From the NCBI GenBank assembly GCA_017590115.1, contig JAGGNK010009114.1, positions 17,753,937 to 17,817,936 of the forward strand: DNA of 64,000 nt. The letters are read 5' to 3'. The position numbers and the translations under genes are program-made. The notes under the pieces are model-generated. The model worked only from the letters and a program-made list of their open reading frames with translations, did no database searches and was not told the DNA's origin. The stretch comes from Montifringilla adamsi (lineage: Eukaryota; Chordata; Aves; Passeriformes; Passeridae). Position 1 is the first letter of the stretch. Each line of letters opens with the position of its first letter. Shown here one piece after another: positions 10,727-25,000 of the stretch.

Positions 10727-13700
10727 CTGGAGGAGCCCACAGGTGACAGCAGAGAAACGTGAGGATCAGGACTTTCTGTGCTCATAGGTTATAACATAAT
10801 CTGTCAAGAAAGAAAGAATTATATGATGTGAAAGCCAGTCACTGAGCAGAGAGCATGGCTCCTGGTAGTGCCAGAGGGTTCCTGTGAGAAAGTGCTGTTA
10901 ACAAAGGATGCCATGCCCTGTCAGGTTGGTCTGTGATCAGGTCACAGCCACAGGACTAAAAGCCACCACATACTTTTGGCACTATGCTTTCAGAACAAGA
11001 AGAAAGAGAAAACAGCCTTGCTGCACTGAGAGCAGAGAATAAAGCTGCCCTTGCCCAAGGCAGGGAGTTACACTGAGTAAGGCCTGAAGAGAAAGCAAGG
11101 CCCATGTGAGGCAGGATCCTGGGCTGGACACTGACTTTCCAGGCTCTGCATGTGTGCATGTGACAGCAAGGGGGCCAGAGGAGAAAGTGCACAGGCAGGG
11201 GCAGAAGCAGTCAGGAGAGCAGCAAGGAAGCAGAGGCACAGAAACAACAGGGTGGGATCTGCCTGTCATGCTCCATTCACCAAGAGATGGGCAGCATTGA
11301 GAAGACAATTAATTTTTGCCCTCATGATTCTCTTCAGGCAGAAGTTCACTGTCTGGGCTCATAGAGCTGGGCCCTCTATGGGCTGCAGGTCACCTACAGA
11401 GATGCCAGGCATGGGAGGTCAGGGGCCACTCTGTCCCTGCCTGCTCAAGTGCACAGCACGGGCCATGCAGGGGGGTTTATACCCCTCCATTTCTCAGGGG
11501 AATGCCTCAAACCCTCCAGGAGGTGAGGGTACCCCTCTGCACTGCAGAACAGCACATTTCCCCAGCAACCATTGAAGGTATCAGTGCTCTCAAGCACTGC
11601 CAGGCAGCAGGGACCTGCTGCTGCTTTGTCAGGGCAGGATTCTCCAGAAATTGTGCATGAGATGGCAAAAGTCACTTTCAGGGAAGGAGCAGCTGGAAGA
11701 AACCTCCTGTGGGCACAGTGGGGTAGGCAGAGTGAGGGATAGAGTGGGAGCTAGAGGCAGGTTTGCAGAGCAGAGGAGCCAGAGAAGGCAGAGAACAGCC
11801 AGAGCTGGCTAAGAGACAGCAGGGGACAGAGACTTTCCAGAGGAGGCTGCACAAAGTTTGCTGACATGTAGGCAAGAACTAAAATTTACTGGATTAAGTG
11901 CAGAAGGATGGGAATTTTGTTTCCAAGTAATTTATTTTAATATTTGTCACCCATTGGGGGTGAATTTTCTTACTCTGAACAGTGATTATTTTAGTTTAAA
12001 CACTTCTGACACAAGAAGTCCCTCTGATACTTCCAGGAGAGCTCAGAGCAAAGGTGCACATGGATGTAGCTCACAGGTGGGTGGGAAAGGAGGTCTGGTG
12101 CCCTGGCTGGAGTGAGAGGGAGTCTCAGAAATCAGTGAGTTCTGTTCCCCCTAACACCCGCAGGGCAGCTGTGGAGATCTCATAACAGCCAGCTCAGGCA
12201 GCAGCACCTTTGTTCCCTGCCACTCCACTCTTGGCAGGACCATCTCTTTCCAGCTGAACTCTTGTGATCTTGCCCATTCCTCCATGTCCCCGTCCTGAGG
12301 GCTGTGCACAGCATGTCAGGCAGCTAAGCTTAATTTCACTGAGCACCCAAGGCAGCTGCTGCCCGAGTCATGACCTGGACAGGGGACTGGCTGAGGCACA
12401 GCCTCCTTCCAACACTGCTCAGGGCTGCTTGGAGCAGGAGAAAAGCAGTGGCCTCTCTAAAACAGGTAATTTGTCCCTGGCTTGTAACCAGGAAACACTG
12501 AGTGTTTCTCCCTCCTTCCCCTGTTCTTGTGCTCCATGGCACACAGCAACTGCATCATAGTTTCAGCTCAGATGCCTGCATTTGTCAGGTCATTGACATC
12601 CCATGGTATGAAACATGCCCACACACTCAGCTCCCAGGTAACATGGCCACAAGCCTGTTGTAGGCAGTCTGCTGGAGGACAGCACAAGATGGAGACAGAA
12701 AAAAACCCAAACCAAGTTAATATGCTTCTGGTTGATAAGCTAGAGATGATCTCTGAGAAAATACTTGCAGGCCCATGGCACATACAGAGTATTTAGCTGC
12801 AGTCCTATATGGTCACCAACAAGGAAACTTTGGGAACCACAGCAGCTTGAAAGTTTTTCCTCCCACCACCTCAGAGCTGTAAGTACATGCTATAGCTACA
12901 GCAGGGGATTCCAGGTATTGACTAGCAAAGGTCAATGAAGTGTAAGGCAACAGAAGGAACGAAGAAGATGATAATTTCTTACATGGTGACCCAACTCTGA
13001 GTCCTCATTTACCCTCTCCTAAAGGTACACAGCAGCCCTAATGTATCCTGTGCTCTCCTCCAGTTAGACCAAGCACTGAGCTGCTTCTCCTTTGTCACTC
13101 CCCAGTGTGTGAGCACTGTGGATTGATACTCCTTTGTTTAGCCCCCGTGGGTACTTCCAGGCAATCCTGTCCACACTTACCCAAAGCTCAGGCTTTATTC
13201 TAGACCAGCAATTCTCCAGGCCTATGGTCACTTATTCCAGCCCAAACAGCAGAGTTTAGTGTTGGCTGCTGCTGCAGCACGTCATTGCTCCTCAATCACA
13301 TTGTCTGTGAAACATTTTCCTGCTCCCTGGCTCAAGGACTGAAAAGTTTCTAGTGGTTATGAACCTCATGCCTTAAGTGAGCATAAGACTAAGGGCAGTG
13401 TGTGCTCAGCTTATTTTCTACCATGTGATTCTGTTTAATCAACTTCTCCACTACTCTGATAAGTGCCTGCTTGGAGACTTGCCATTAACCTTAATTTTCC
13501 TGTAAAATCCCCCCCAAGAACTTATTTCTCAAGGATTAAAGCTTGAAGGATAAATTATTTCTTCCCAAACACATCAGAACTGTTCTGCCTGGCTGACTTT
13601 CTCAGCAAAGCACGAGACAAAAGTGTCAGGAGGATGAAGCAGGCACGCACAGGGTAAGTAGCTCATTGCTGATGAAAAACACTGTGGAGAAGACCAGACA

Positions 13701-16700
13701 TGTTCAAGGACTCCAGGAATACCAGGACAAGGGATCACAGCCTCACAAGGCCTCAGGAAAAGAAGACACCAAATCTGGCAGGGCTGAGTAGGTTTACTGG
13801 TGCTGCTTTTCAGAGTTCACTGCAGCAAGATTTACTCTACAGACTTCTCAAACATGGACATTTGTTCCATGAAATGGTGAAAAGCAGCTTGCTATTGTCT
13901 GGCATCTCCTGCTTGATCAGAGACATCAAGTGAGACTGGTACATTTTCCACTTTCCACATTTACAACATTTCAGTCACAAGCAAATGAGCTTCTGAGTCA
14001 TGGCCATCACACCAAACTCCTGCTTCCAAGGGAGGGGAATAACTGCAGATCCTTACTCCATTTTGAAATAAGAGATTACACTAACCTTCAGGTTTTATTC
14101 TAATGTCTCTGCATTAGGTTTTGCAAATTGCAGCACTGAGCAGAGGTCGGTTTATTCTGGACTACAATCTCCCTTTTATTTCAGAGATCCAGCCAGTTAG
14201 AGGGATGTGAACAGCACATTTCAAAGAGCTATCTAAAGGATTTTAGCATGCTATTTTACTGCTGTGAGTTTTGTGCTATCTGATACAGCAAACCTCATGG
14301 TCACAGCATGATCTGTTTACTGACACGTCATGCACATCACCTCAGCTGCCTAGCAGAACATCAGCAGTCTCAAGGAAAAAAATACCAGATGTTTTATTTT
14401 TTTAATATTAAAGGTTAACAAGAAAAAGAAAGGTGCCTTGGCTGTATTTGCTTTCTTAGCTGTTCTTTTAACCAGTGCTGTGCTGCAGAACCTGGGTGAT
14501 GAAGATAAAGTGACTGTAGCTAAATTTCTTGGGGTTTTCTTTGTCTGTTGTAGCAGCTGAAACAGGAATACAGCTTATATAGTGTCTGTTAATTGTAGCA
14601 GGAGAGGTACAGCCACAGTAGTTCTGTAAACCAGTACAATTTCCTGGGTTTCTTTCTCCTTCCTAGGGTAAACAGCTAACCATAACTTTAACTAAGTTTA
14701 CAGTATTATCACTGTTTTCATTGTCCTCTGTATGGCATAAATCAGGATTGCTAACAAGAGGAACAACTGCCAGATTGATTTCAAAACCAGGTAATAATGG
14801 GAAAACAATAACCTTTATAGTCTGCTCACTGATTTATAGTCCCTCTGTTCTCACCTTTAAGCATAAGCAAGAACCACAAAGTCTCAGAGGCAGCTTGCCA
14901 TGGAGAACCCCTGAAGACACAGTACAGCCCAGGCTCAAGAGGGTGCTGAGAGCACAGGCAATGACATTAAATTCTGCTGTGTTATGAGCTGCTTGCTTCA
15001 CCACATGATATTGTCTAGCCATTTTCCTCCTTTTACATCTCTTTTCCTAATCCTTTATGGATGTTTTTCCTGCTTCTCCAAGTCTTCCTCCATCCCACTG
15101 CATTCAGCACAACTCAACAACTCGCTGTTAACAACTTGTCCAGAAAAACTGGTCTTGGCCACAGTCAGGGCTGGCTGGTCAGAGCAGCCCAAGGGCACAC
15201 ATGTGCCAAGCAGATGTGTCACAGGAGAATCTGTCCACAGTATCTGCTGATCACCATGGGAACATTCTGCTATGGATCAGCTCAGTTCCAACAGGGAGAG
15301 TGTAGGAATCACCGTAACTTCATGTGAGTTTATATTTGGGCCAGATTGGCTCCAAAATAGTCTCAGGGCAGTGGAAAAGCTACTCTCAAAATTTTATCGA
15401 CTCAAGTATTCTTGGCTTCTTTTCTGTAGGATTTTTAAGCTGTTTGGGGACTATTTTTATTGACATAAAAGGTTTCACCTGAGAAGCCCTACTGTTCCAC
15501 ACACCTGTGCACTTGGCAGCAGTGCCTTTGACGAATTTTTCTGGCTGCTCTCTTAGTCTGAGCAGCTTCTCCTTCTTGACACCCATCATGGTTTTCCCCT
15601 TGTTCCTCTTTCAAAAAGGCTATGATGAGATGATGCTTCCAGCCTACCTCCAAGGCATTTCAGCACACTGATTTCAGGTAGCATACTTGTGTTCCCTCTT
15701 GATTCCCTGCTTTGGGAAAGGGTGCTTCCTTTTGTCTCACCAATGCACAACTCCATCTCTTGGATAATATTGCTCCAACAGCCCTGCTGATGATGCAGCA
15801 GAGGGACTGGAGCTTCAGAGGATTAACATTCATCTTGCAGCAAAGGAAGGCTGAGTAGGTCTATTCTGTAGCAAATGCTCCTGGAGACATCAGTGTGACA
15901 CCCCCATCAAGTGTACCCAGCTGGAGTTGCTTGTCATCATCAGCTGTGAAGCATCCCAAGAGACGGCAGCATCTACCATCTGCCAAGCTTTCAGTGACTC
16001 AACACCCTGATTGACCACAAAGCTCCTTTGGATGACTCCCTCTCAGGAGAAGCAAGTTCCATTTGCAAGTCCTCTCGTGGGAAGATCACCCACAGCACCT
16101 ATGAACCTGCAGGGCACATCTGACTGACAGATGCTGCCCTTGTCTGTAACACTGTGAGCCACTCTGCTCCCCTCTTACAGCTGCAGAAGGAGTCCACAGG
16201 GGCATAACCTGCAGAGACAATGCTCAGGCTTGAGTCAGCTGATGTTCAGGACCCAGGTGGTTTTCCCTGACCTGTGCAGACACCATGAACCAAGCAAGCA
16301 TTCCCAGGCCTTTGGGTCAGGCAGAGCAGATCTTGCCGACCACCCCCCTTCATCTTGGCACACACACACATCACTCACTGTTGGCCTTATGAGGCACAGA
16401 CATGATCTGAGCATAGGCTCTGACCTTGCTCCGTACCTGGCAAAGACACATGCAGTTCTCAGAGGCAAACCTGAGCCAGGAAAACCTACCCATCCCCCTG
16501 TGAGATCTGGGAATTATAAAGCCATATGTCAGCTCACTTTACAAGCTGGCACCTCTACTTCTCCTTCAAATTCCCACACTGCATAGGTATAACATCAGCA
16601 CTAACTGCAGAAAATGGTTCCAATATGGCTACGAGTGAATTTGTTATTTCTTGGGAAGCGGGGAGAAGAAAAGGTTAAGGCTGTGACTTGAAGCTCAGTC

Positions 16701-19045
16701 CCAGCAAAGGGTCCAACATCAGTTGTGACTTCTCAGTGCCAGCTCCAGACCATTCTCCTCTGGCTCCCTGCCAGAGGTGTGCCCCAGCCCAGCCCTGACA
16801 TGCTCAGCCAGTGACTCACACGCCTTTGTGAGGCAGCCCAGTACTGCCAGCCCAGTGCTCTGCCTCCAGCTGTGGTCAGCAGCACATCCTTTTGGAAAGA
16901 GCAACACAGATGGAGCACATCTGCAGCTGAAAAATGATGAGGTGAGGAACTACACCTCAGATCATCTGAAACTGTCTTGATCCTCTCTGCGTGTGTTTGA
17001 GGAAGGCAGAAGGGACAATGCAAAAAAAGCAAGGCACAATGGGTCAGTTGAGTATGAGGACTGACAGGGAGAACTGACAGTGAGTAAAACAAGCCAGTAG
17101 CAGGAAAGGGCTGCTTGCTCCCTTCCCCTTGCAGCATGTGAGGAGGACCAACAGAGCCTTCACCTAAGCTGAATGTTGTCATCTTTTGTGCATTGAAGAC
17201 CGGCATTTCAACTCACCACTTTCGTTCACTTTCTGGCAAGAAAGAGGTAAAAAGCCAAGTCACACTTACTGGGAAAAATAAAATCAAGTCCATTTATAAT
17301 ATTGTCATTTAACTCATGATTTAATCTCATGATTTGCAGGGCCTGAGTCATGATGCTGGATTTCTTTCAGGGTGGAGATACCCCTGGCTGAACTAGCAAT
17401 ACAAAACCATCATAGCACACAGAAACAGCGCTTCCCATGCCCTAATACATTGCTTCCACCAGTCCCAGAAGGACAACAGCAAACCAGTCCAATGCAGTTG
17501 GCTCCCTCAGGGTGGCTGAAGGTATTCCTTCTTCCTTGTTCTACAATTGTCCTGAGAGTCTCAGCCTAATCCTTAAAATGCATAGGACACAGGAGAGAAA
17601 TCACACCCTAATTCTAAGAATAAGCTGTACGTCCAAAGTTCTACTCCCTTCCTTGTATTAGGAAAACGTTTTTTGCAGCACAGCCACAAATGTTAAACTT
17701 TGAGTGCACCAGTGGCTTACTGCATCAGTGTTCCCAACCAGGCAATATGAACCTTGGCTCCCATCTCACTAATGGGGAAAGAAGTCCCAAAACTTAATTC
17801 TGTTGATCCTAGTTTGTTAACTTTGCACTGGAAGCCACTCCAGCAGTCCCCAAAGCTTAGGGTAGGTGGATGAGCAGAGCTCTTCCATGCCAGCACACGT
17901 GAGATCAGAATGAGATCTCAGGGGAAGAAGAGGGTGTTGAGGACAGTGAGGGACATGTATGATCTCATCCAATACCTTGCTTGGTTACATCCCAAAGCTG
18001 TCAGGCACTGTGTCATTCTGCTGGCAGGCAGGTTTGCCATGAGGAAATGTGGATGACAGCACAGTAGTCCTGGCAAGGCATGGATGGCCACAGGCAGTAA
18101 CCTCCCATTCCTTTGGCTCTGGAGGCACTCAGCAGTGCTTCTACAGAAAACCAGTCAGGACTGTACCCACCACCTATCTCAGTTGAGGGATGTATCCCCA
18201 GAAGGTCCAGCACTGCATGTTGCCCACCACAAGGCAGTGGGAGTCCTGACAGGGAGCTGGTGCAGCTGGCCTGGCTCTGTCTTTGCATCAGTCCCAAGGA
18301 ACATCACAAGCTCTTCCCTACCTACCAAAAAGAATTTATTTTCTTCTTTTGCAAAGATTTTCAACTCCTCCCATGGGCCTCTCTAACAACCCCCTCCCTT
18401 TCAGATGCTGATGCTTTTCAGCTGATTAAACTGTGGACCAGACCATGAGCTGGGTGTAAATCAGTATTGCTTGTCAATGCTAATTTACACCTGCTGAGAA
18501 TTTCCCTTCCTTCACCATTTAGCAGAATTATACGACATGTCTTTTATCTCCTCTCACAGTTTAGCCTGCCATTCCCCTTTCTTGGCCCCCAAGCCTCCCG
18601 CTTTGCTCTGAACTCCCTGGAGGTTTACAGGATAAGTTGCTTATTTGCAATGTAAAGTGTCTCTCAGAACCACAGCCCCGTGCAAACAAACCCAAGAGAG
18701 GCACATTTATCCCTACTTGTGCAACAAATCCAGCCACATTTTCTCCTGGCAGCAGTTCCCTAAGCACACACTGCACAGAACTTGCTAAGGGAAGAAATAT
18801 GTCCCTTATTGCCATTACACAATGCAGGACTTCTCTGGGGAGATGCAGAGGATGGAGAATGAAAGGATTGATTCCACAGAGACCCTGAGCTCTTTCCTTT
18901 CTCATTTCTCTTTCTCTGGCTTACCACCCAGATCAGCACCCTGTAGATTCTGACTGTCAATAGGCAGGATACCATTAATGACTTCTTGTTGCTATGGTGA
19001 TATTGATGGATACTCTGTGGTGTTGGTGGGAATCCTGTAAAAGCT

Positions 19046-19069
19046 AAAAAAAAAAAAAAAAAAAAAAAA
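19046..19069 (+). repeat. Poly(A) run of 24
   Basis: This is an uninterrupted A24. The sequence before it shows no recognisable retrotransposed gene or SINE, so it is called a simple repeat only. Confidence 0.95.
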
Positions 19070-22000
19070 GTGGGTCAACAAAAATGTGAGTTTGCCTACA
19101 AATGGGCAGTTATATGACTTACTTGATGAATTCAGTGGCACTTCACACATCTTGCCTCCTCCTGCCTCCTACAAGAACAGCACGGTGTTCCCCAGAGCCA
19201 GTGCAAACACTCCTGCTTGCAGCAGAGCTCTGGTGCAGAGGTGCAGTGCTGCAAGTGGATTTCATTACTAGGCATTACTTTTGCAGCTTCACCCTGGCAG
19301 TTCATTTCACATACAGAATAAAAATCTTGGCTCCAGTGAAATCACTTGGACCTGTGCCAGTGGGCACAGAGCCAGGATTTCCCCCAGCTCTCAGGATGCC
19401 TTATCGCAAGTGACAATTTCATTCAGCTGCCTGGATAGCCACTGGGAACCCCCTGCCTCTCCAGAGCTGTTTCAAGCGTGGAAAAGCCACTATTGCAGTT
19501 TTTTGCTGTATTTCGCTGAGGCTCAGTGCTGTGCTCTCTTTGAAGGTGGTGTCATGGACTCTCTCTTAGCTTCCTACCTTGCAATGTGCAGTTTAGAGCA
19601 CCCTTTCACCTTTCATCCCAACCAAGTGACCACTGGAAATGACAGGCTGGGCTACAGTCACAATTGGGTCCTTTCACTTTGCAGAAGTGTTCTTGGGATT
19701 TGGGGCACAGGAGCCATCTTTCTAAAAATAACACTCCTCTCTGACCTTGCTTTCTCTGGGAAAATCTTTCCTAATTCATGTTGGTGGCACATTAATGAAG
19801 AAGCGATAAAGCTCCAGTGGAACTCCTTCTTTCTCTACAGATGCTATTTATCTAAGCCCACCGAGGAGTGCACAAACTGCAAGACGCCTTGTTTTGAGGG
19901 AGATTTTAGTATGATTAGCAAATTTTAGACTATGCTTTTTGTCTTAGCAAAGACTCTTATCTTTTCTGCTTTGTTTTATGTCTACGAGTCCATACAAATT
20001 TACTAAAGAACCTTTTACTCCTAACAGTAGTACCACTCCAGGCATGTATCACTCCATCACCTGACAGGCACTCTTACCCCAGAAAGCTTTTATTCATTTG
20101 AAGAATTATATCCACAGGGGAGCATTATCTATAGCAATAGATTACATGGATAGTTTTGCCAGTAAATGCCCCAGTGCAGATCAGATCCAATGGATGTGTC
20201 AGTGTGTTCAGACCCTTTGCCTCCATATGAACTCAGGAACTGGAAACAAAATTAGCCTGCCCCTCTCTTTTGCAACTTTTGATATCCCTAGTTCTAATGG
20301 CCTATAGAGTCTGAAAGCACTTTACATCAGGAACAGATCCCAAGAGGAAAATTCAGTTCCTTTCTCTACATTACATGTAGCTGTTCATCAAATTTACCAG
20401 GCAAGGTTCCTAAGCACATGGAGGCTGGACCAGCACTGACAGAGGGTCTCTCTTGTATAGCAACCCTTTGATCAGACTGACAGCATCATTTATTTACTTT
20501 TGTTTCATATTCTTCAGTGCTCCAGTATGCTATTTTTCCCAGTTGATTATCAAAGGCAAAGGCTGCCCTTTCAAGCTGGATTTGCACCTCTTCCCTTCCC
20601 CTCCATTTCAATTAGCTATGGAAATTACTTGGATTTTCTTTTTCTATCTCTTCTTGCCTGCCTGTCTATACAAGAGGTTTTTAGGAACACTGATAGCTGG
20701 AGACAACTCTAGCTGATGTCTTCCCTGTAGGAAATGTTGTGGCTTGCAATTAGCACATCTAAGTGCTCTGTTTGACCTACTGCTGGCCAGGGTGGAGAGC
20801 ACAGAGCCAGCTGCAGTGTCCTGCCTTTTCCCCAGCTAGGAGCATGGGGATGGAGGGCTGTGAGTGATATGGATGGAAGAAAGGAGGTATCACCACAAAC
20901 CAGTAGGGACAGACAAGGACAGGAACTGGTTTACTACACTGGAAGACAGAAGGTGATAGGAACATAAAAGCTTCTTGAAATAGGATCTCTGCCTGTGGGG
21001 AACTGCTCTTCTGCTGCGTTTGCAGCTATTACTTTTCTGCAAACAATTCTGTGACTTCAGAGACACAACAGGCAGTGAGCTGCCTAGAGCACCTTAGGGC
21101 TGAGCAGAAATGGCATTTGGACTGGGCTGGAGCTCTGGGCTCCTCCACATGGAGTTGCATGGATAAATGTCTTTAGGCACAAATCCCAGCATGCTGCGAG
21201 GAGCACACATTCCACAGGGCAGCTTTCCAGTGTGATTTGCCCTAAACAGCTCGTCACCAAAGGTTTCTGAGATCACAATATCAAGACTTAAAAACACATC
21301 AGATATGTTCAGGATAGGAGAATGACACTGGGCTGTATTTGACACCAACTGGGCATTAACACCCAGGTGACCCCACAGGAACAGCATTTGGAGAGATCAG
21401 ACTGGAGGCAGTACAGATCCATGGGACTTCTCACCACACACATCTCCACTAGACACATCATGTCTTGGTTTACTAGAGATGTTGCAAAGTCATCATTAAG
21501 AAACAAATTCTAAGACTGATTAATACCAATGCATATACTCTTGGGATGTTCCTAACCACGTCTATATATTCTAACTTATCAACATTTCCATGGGACTCTT
21601 CCTTTTTGGTTTTCTGCCAGACCCTACACTATAGTGAAAGGTGATGGAAGAGGAGGCAGGACATGCCCCTTGTTTAAAGCCAGCTGTAAGAAAACGTTTT
21701 TATTTGCTCAGATGTACTGGATAATTTGTGCAAGCTGCATCTTCATGCAGTGCAGGTTTGCAACTGCACATGTAACATGGTGAAGAAAAGAATAAATGCA
21801 GCAATTTTGCAGCTCTTCCTAAGAGAGTGAGGGAGAAGGATAGTGAATCAGATTCCTTCTCCATGTGCTGCTGGTCTTAAATATTTGCTACATGATATAG
21901 ACGGCATGACATTAAGTGTGATAAAGACCCACCCTGGAACCAGAATCACAAGACACTCCATGTCACTTCTTATGCCACTAACTTGCTGCAGGGTCTGAAG

Positions 22001-25000
22001 CTGGCAGTATCCAACCAGCTCTGGGTTCTCACAGCCTGAGTTAGGTATCATTACTTCCATGCCATTTTGCAAAATATTCCAAGAGCCTAATGAAACTCAC
22101 TACATTCTTGTTAACCTTTATTTTTTTCGCAACTGGGAAAAAATAAGACACAAATCATAGTAGCTGAAGAGAGTTCTTACATGCACATTTATTTTACCAA
22201 AGTAGTGCTATAAACTAAACCAAGAGCATCAAGGCAGAGTTGCAGGCAACCAGCCAGGTTTTTTTTAATAACACAGCGGCCAGTGTTTGCAGCCTTTGTG
22301 GTTGTCACAAAGTACACACACCTACCCAAAGCTGTATAGCAAGGAGGCAAAACCACATTCTTGATACAACTTCACAACAACAATCAAAAGAGAGGAAACA
22401 GTGTCCATGCAGACATCTAATCCCTCATGGAAAACAGGCATTCTTTGTAAACACCTTTTTTAAGGAGTACTTTGAGAAGATACAGTGGAGATGCTGCAGC
22501 CAACATTGTGGTAAGAGTCTCATGCAACACAGCATCCCAGAAAATAATCTCAAACTCATAAGTACTGTCCATCAACAATTCCTGCATGTATCTATAACAC
22601 CTCAGAAAGTTTAATTACCACTTAAGAAATGGAAGACTAAATGAGCTATGTGACATTTCCCACCCCAGACCCTGTAGGTCAGCATTATTTAAGACAACTG
22701 GGAGCTTGAAAAGCTAAACATTAGGGTTGGCAGATGAACAGATGGATGGATTGCTGCCAACATAATCCATCTTCCCACTTGCCTCCATAGGCCTGGGTGA
22801 CATTCAAAGCTAACTACTTCCCTATGCAAAGAGAAATACACGTGGTGCAATGAGTAGGCTTTAAAAAGGACACATCAGCTGGCAGGACCAGTGGCAAAAT
22901 GCTTTATGGCTGCTGTTTAATGTGCAGGTGAGGCTGTAAAAGAGAGGCATCAGGCTGTGACAGAAGAGGGGACAGTAGTGACCAGAGTGGATTAGCTATA
23001 AGACAACCTCTGAGCAAGTTGCTAAAATCTGACAGGATGTCATTTTTTCTTTGTGCATAAGAGGTCTAAATCTAATTAATCTTTTAATCATAGCAGATAA
23101 AATTGTAGTATTATCATCAAAGGGAATGCCTTATCTACAGCTCCATAAAAAATTTCCATCTCTGCTCAAATTGTATTTCTTTTTTTTGCTTGAGGCTCTA
23201 TGAGTAAATTCCCCAAACACTGAAAAATAAAAAAGAGTAAAGTAGGAGATGGTTTAACACAGCCAGTTACTATGCAGATACCAGCTAATCTGATGCCAGA
23301 TGGGTCTCAGTTCAGAACTTTTAGATCCAGCTCAAATACCTGTTGCCTGAGCACAGGGGAAGTTCCTGCTCCCTGACTGGGGCAGGCACAACAGGAGCTG
23401 TTGCACATAGTGCCAGTATAAATCATGACACTCTCCCTGACTAAGGAAACTGAAGCCCAGAAACCCCCACACACCCAGGACTTTCTGGTTTTCTGCAAGG
23501 ATTCAAACAAAAGTAAAACAATCTCTTACATCTACTAGCTATAGCAGGCTGTTCTGTCAGCTACTAGACTACAACATAACTTTTCTAAATTGATGCAAAT
23601 AACTCTGACATGTACCTTTGTACCTACAGGACCCCAAAGAATAAAGGTCGCTGTCTCTGACTGGTCTACAGTATAACCCAGATCAGACTGTACGTTGTAG
23701 GATTTTTCTTACAATGGCTGAAGTCTTCAAGTTTTCTACATCTGCTGGCAAACATCAGTACTGCTGAAAAAAAATCAGCCAGCACAAGCAGGTGCAGAAA
23801 AAACCCCAATCAAGATCTGAACCTGGGACTCCAGATAACGAAGCTTCCTGACGAACATACTGGTACATCTGCTTCACTGAACTTGCCTGTGGTAATCTGA
23901 ACCAAAAACCTCACTCATTTCCATTTACTACTGCCCATATGTCCCCTCTAAATATACTTGCATACTAGCATTTATGCAACATTTAGTACAAAATCCATAT
24001 GGCTCCTTTCAGCAAGCAGCCACAAGGATAAGTCACAAACTGAGTCTGGAGATGGAGCTTCTAAAGATTTCTTCCTAAGCACCATACAACATTTGCTGTA
24101 GATAAACAAAGGTGGAAGAGTTGTTACAAACTGCTCCAGATGGACCACGCTTTCTTTCTTGCATGAAGCTAAAATGGATTTCTTTCCTATGAAATGTCTC
24201 CTAGTGATTCCTCTGGAACAGAATTTGGGCAGCAGGGCAGATCCAAGCTTAGGCTGAGGAGTGTTGTACAGCTGCCACTAATTCTTTGACCAGTCTCATC
24301 TGGGACCTTCACCCTTGCTCCTGCCCCCACTGGCCTGGGGGCTGCATTTAAGCCCTTGCCCTGGCCCTTACTTAGCTTATGCTGTGTGTGCTTGTTCTGA
24401 CCTGCTTGGCTTTACTTCTTTGGTGATATTAGAGCTGTGTTGGAACTACAGGTTTCTCTGTTGGATGAAAAAAAATCCAATCATGGGACCCACTCTCCCC
24501 TTCCTGTTTAGGTGCAGTGGGACTGTGCCCCTTTTCCAAGGTTCCTGTCTCAACCTGCCCTGTTGTCTGGCTTCCACCTCACCTTCCTTCCTGGAGATGT
24601 CCATCCTTACTTGCTTCCTGACAAGGAGTTTTCCAAGCCCTTGAAATTGGTGAGTACAATCCACAGTAATACAGAAGAAACAAACGTTCCCATGGAATGA
24701 GTGAGTAGAAAATCAAAAGTTTTTGAAGCTCCCTTGCAGTGCCCACTGCTGGGTGACCTTCCAGGAGGTAGGAGCTTGTCAATTCAATTCAAACTTCTCC
24801 CACTTGGCCTTCTGACTATCAAAGACAGCCTCTGAATGTTAACAATTTGTTGTAACAGATAAAGGGTAAATATAGGTTGGTTGTCACTGCCTGAATCGCA
24901 GGAATAAAACGTGGCAGCCAATGAACTTCTTCTACCTCAACCATCAAGAACCTAAGACCATTAAACTTTCCCATGCACTGAAAGCAAAAGGTTCCATGTC

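Noticed and set aside
19046..19069. Poly(A) run as the tail of a processed pseudogene.
   Set aside because: The sequence before it shows no gene-like frame, polyadenylation signal or target-site duplication that I can identify.
19281..19928. 215-codon open frame on the plus strand.
   Set aside because: No recognisable domain and no splice or start context; the length is within chance for one of six frames across 64 kb.
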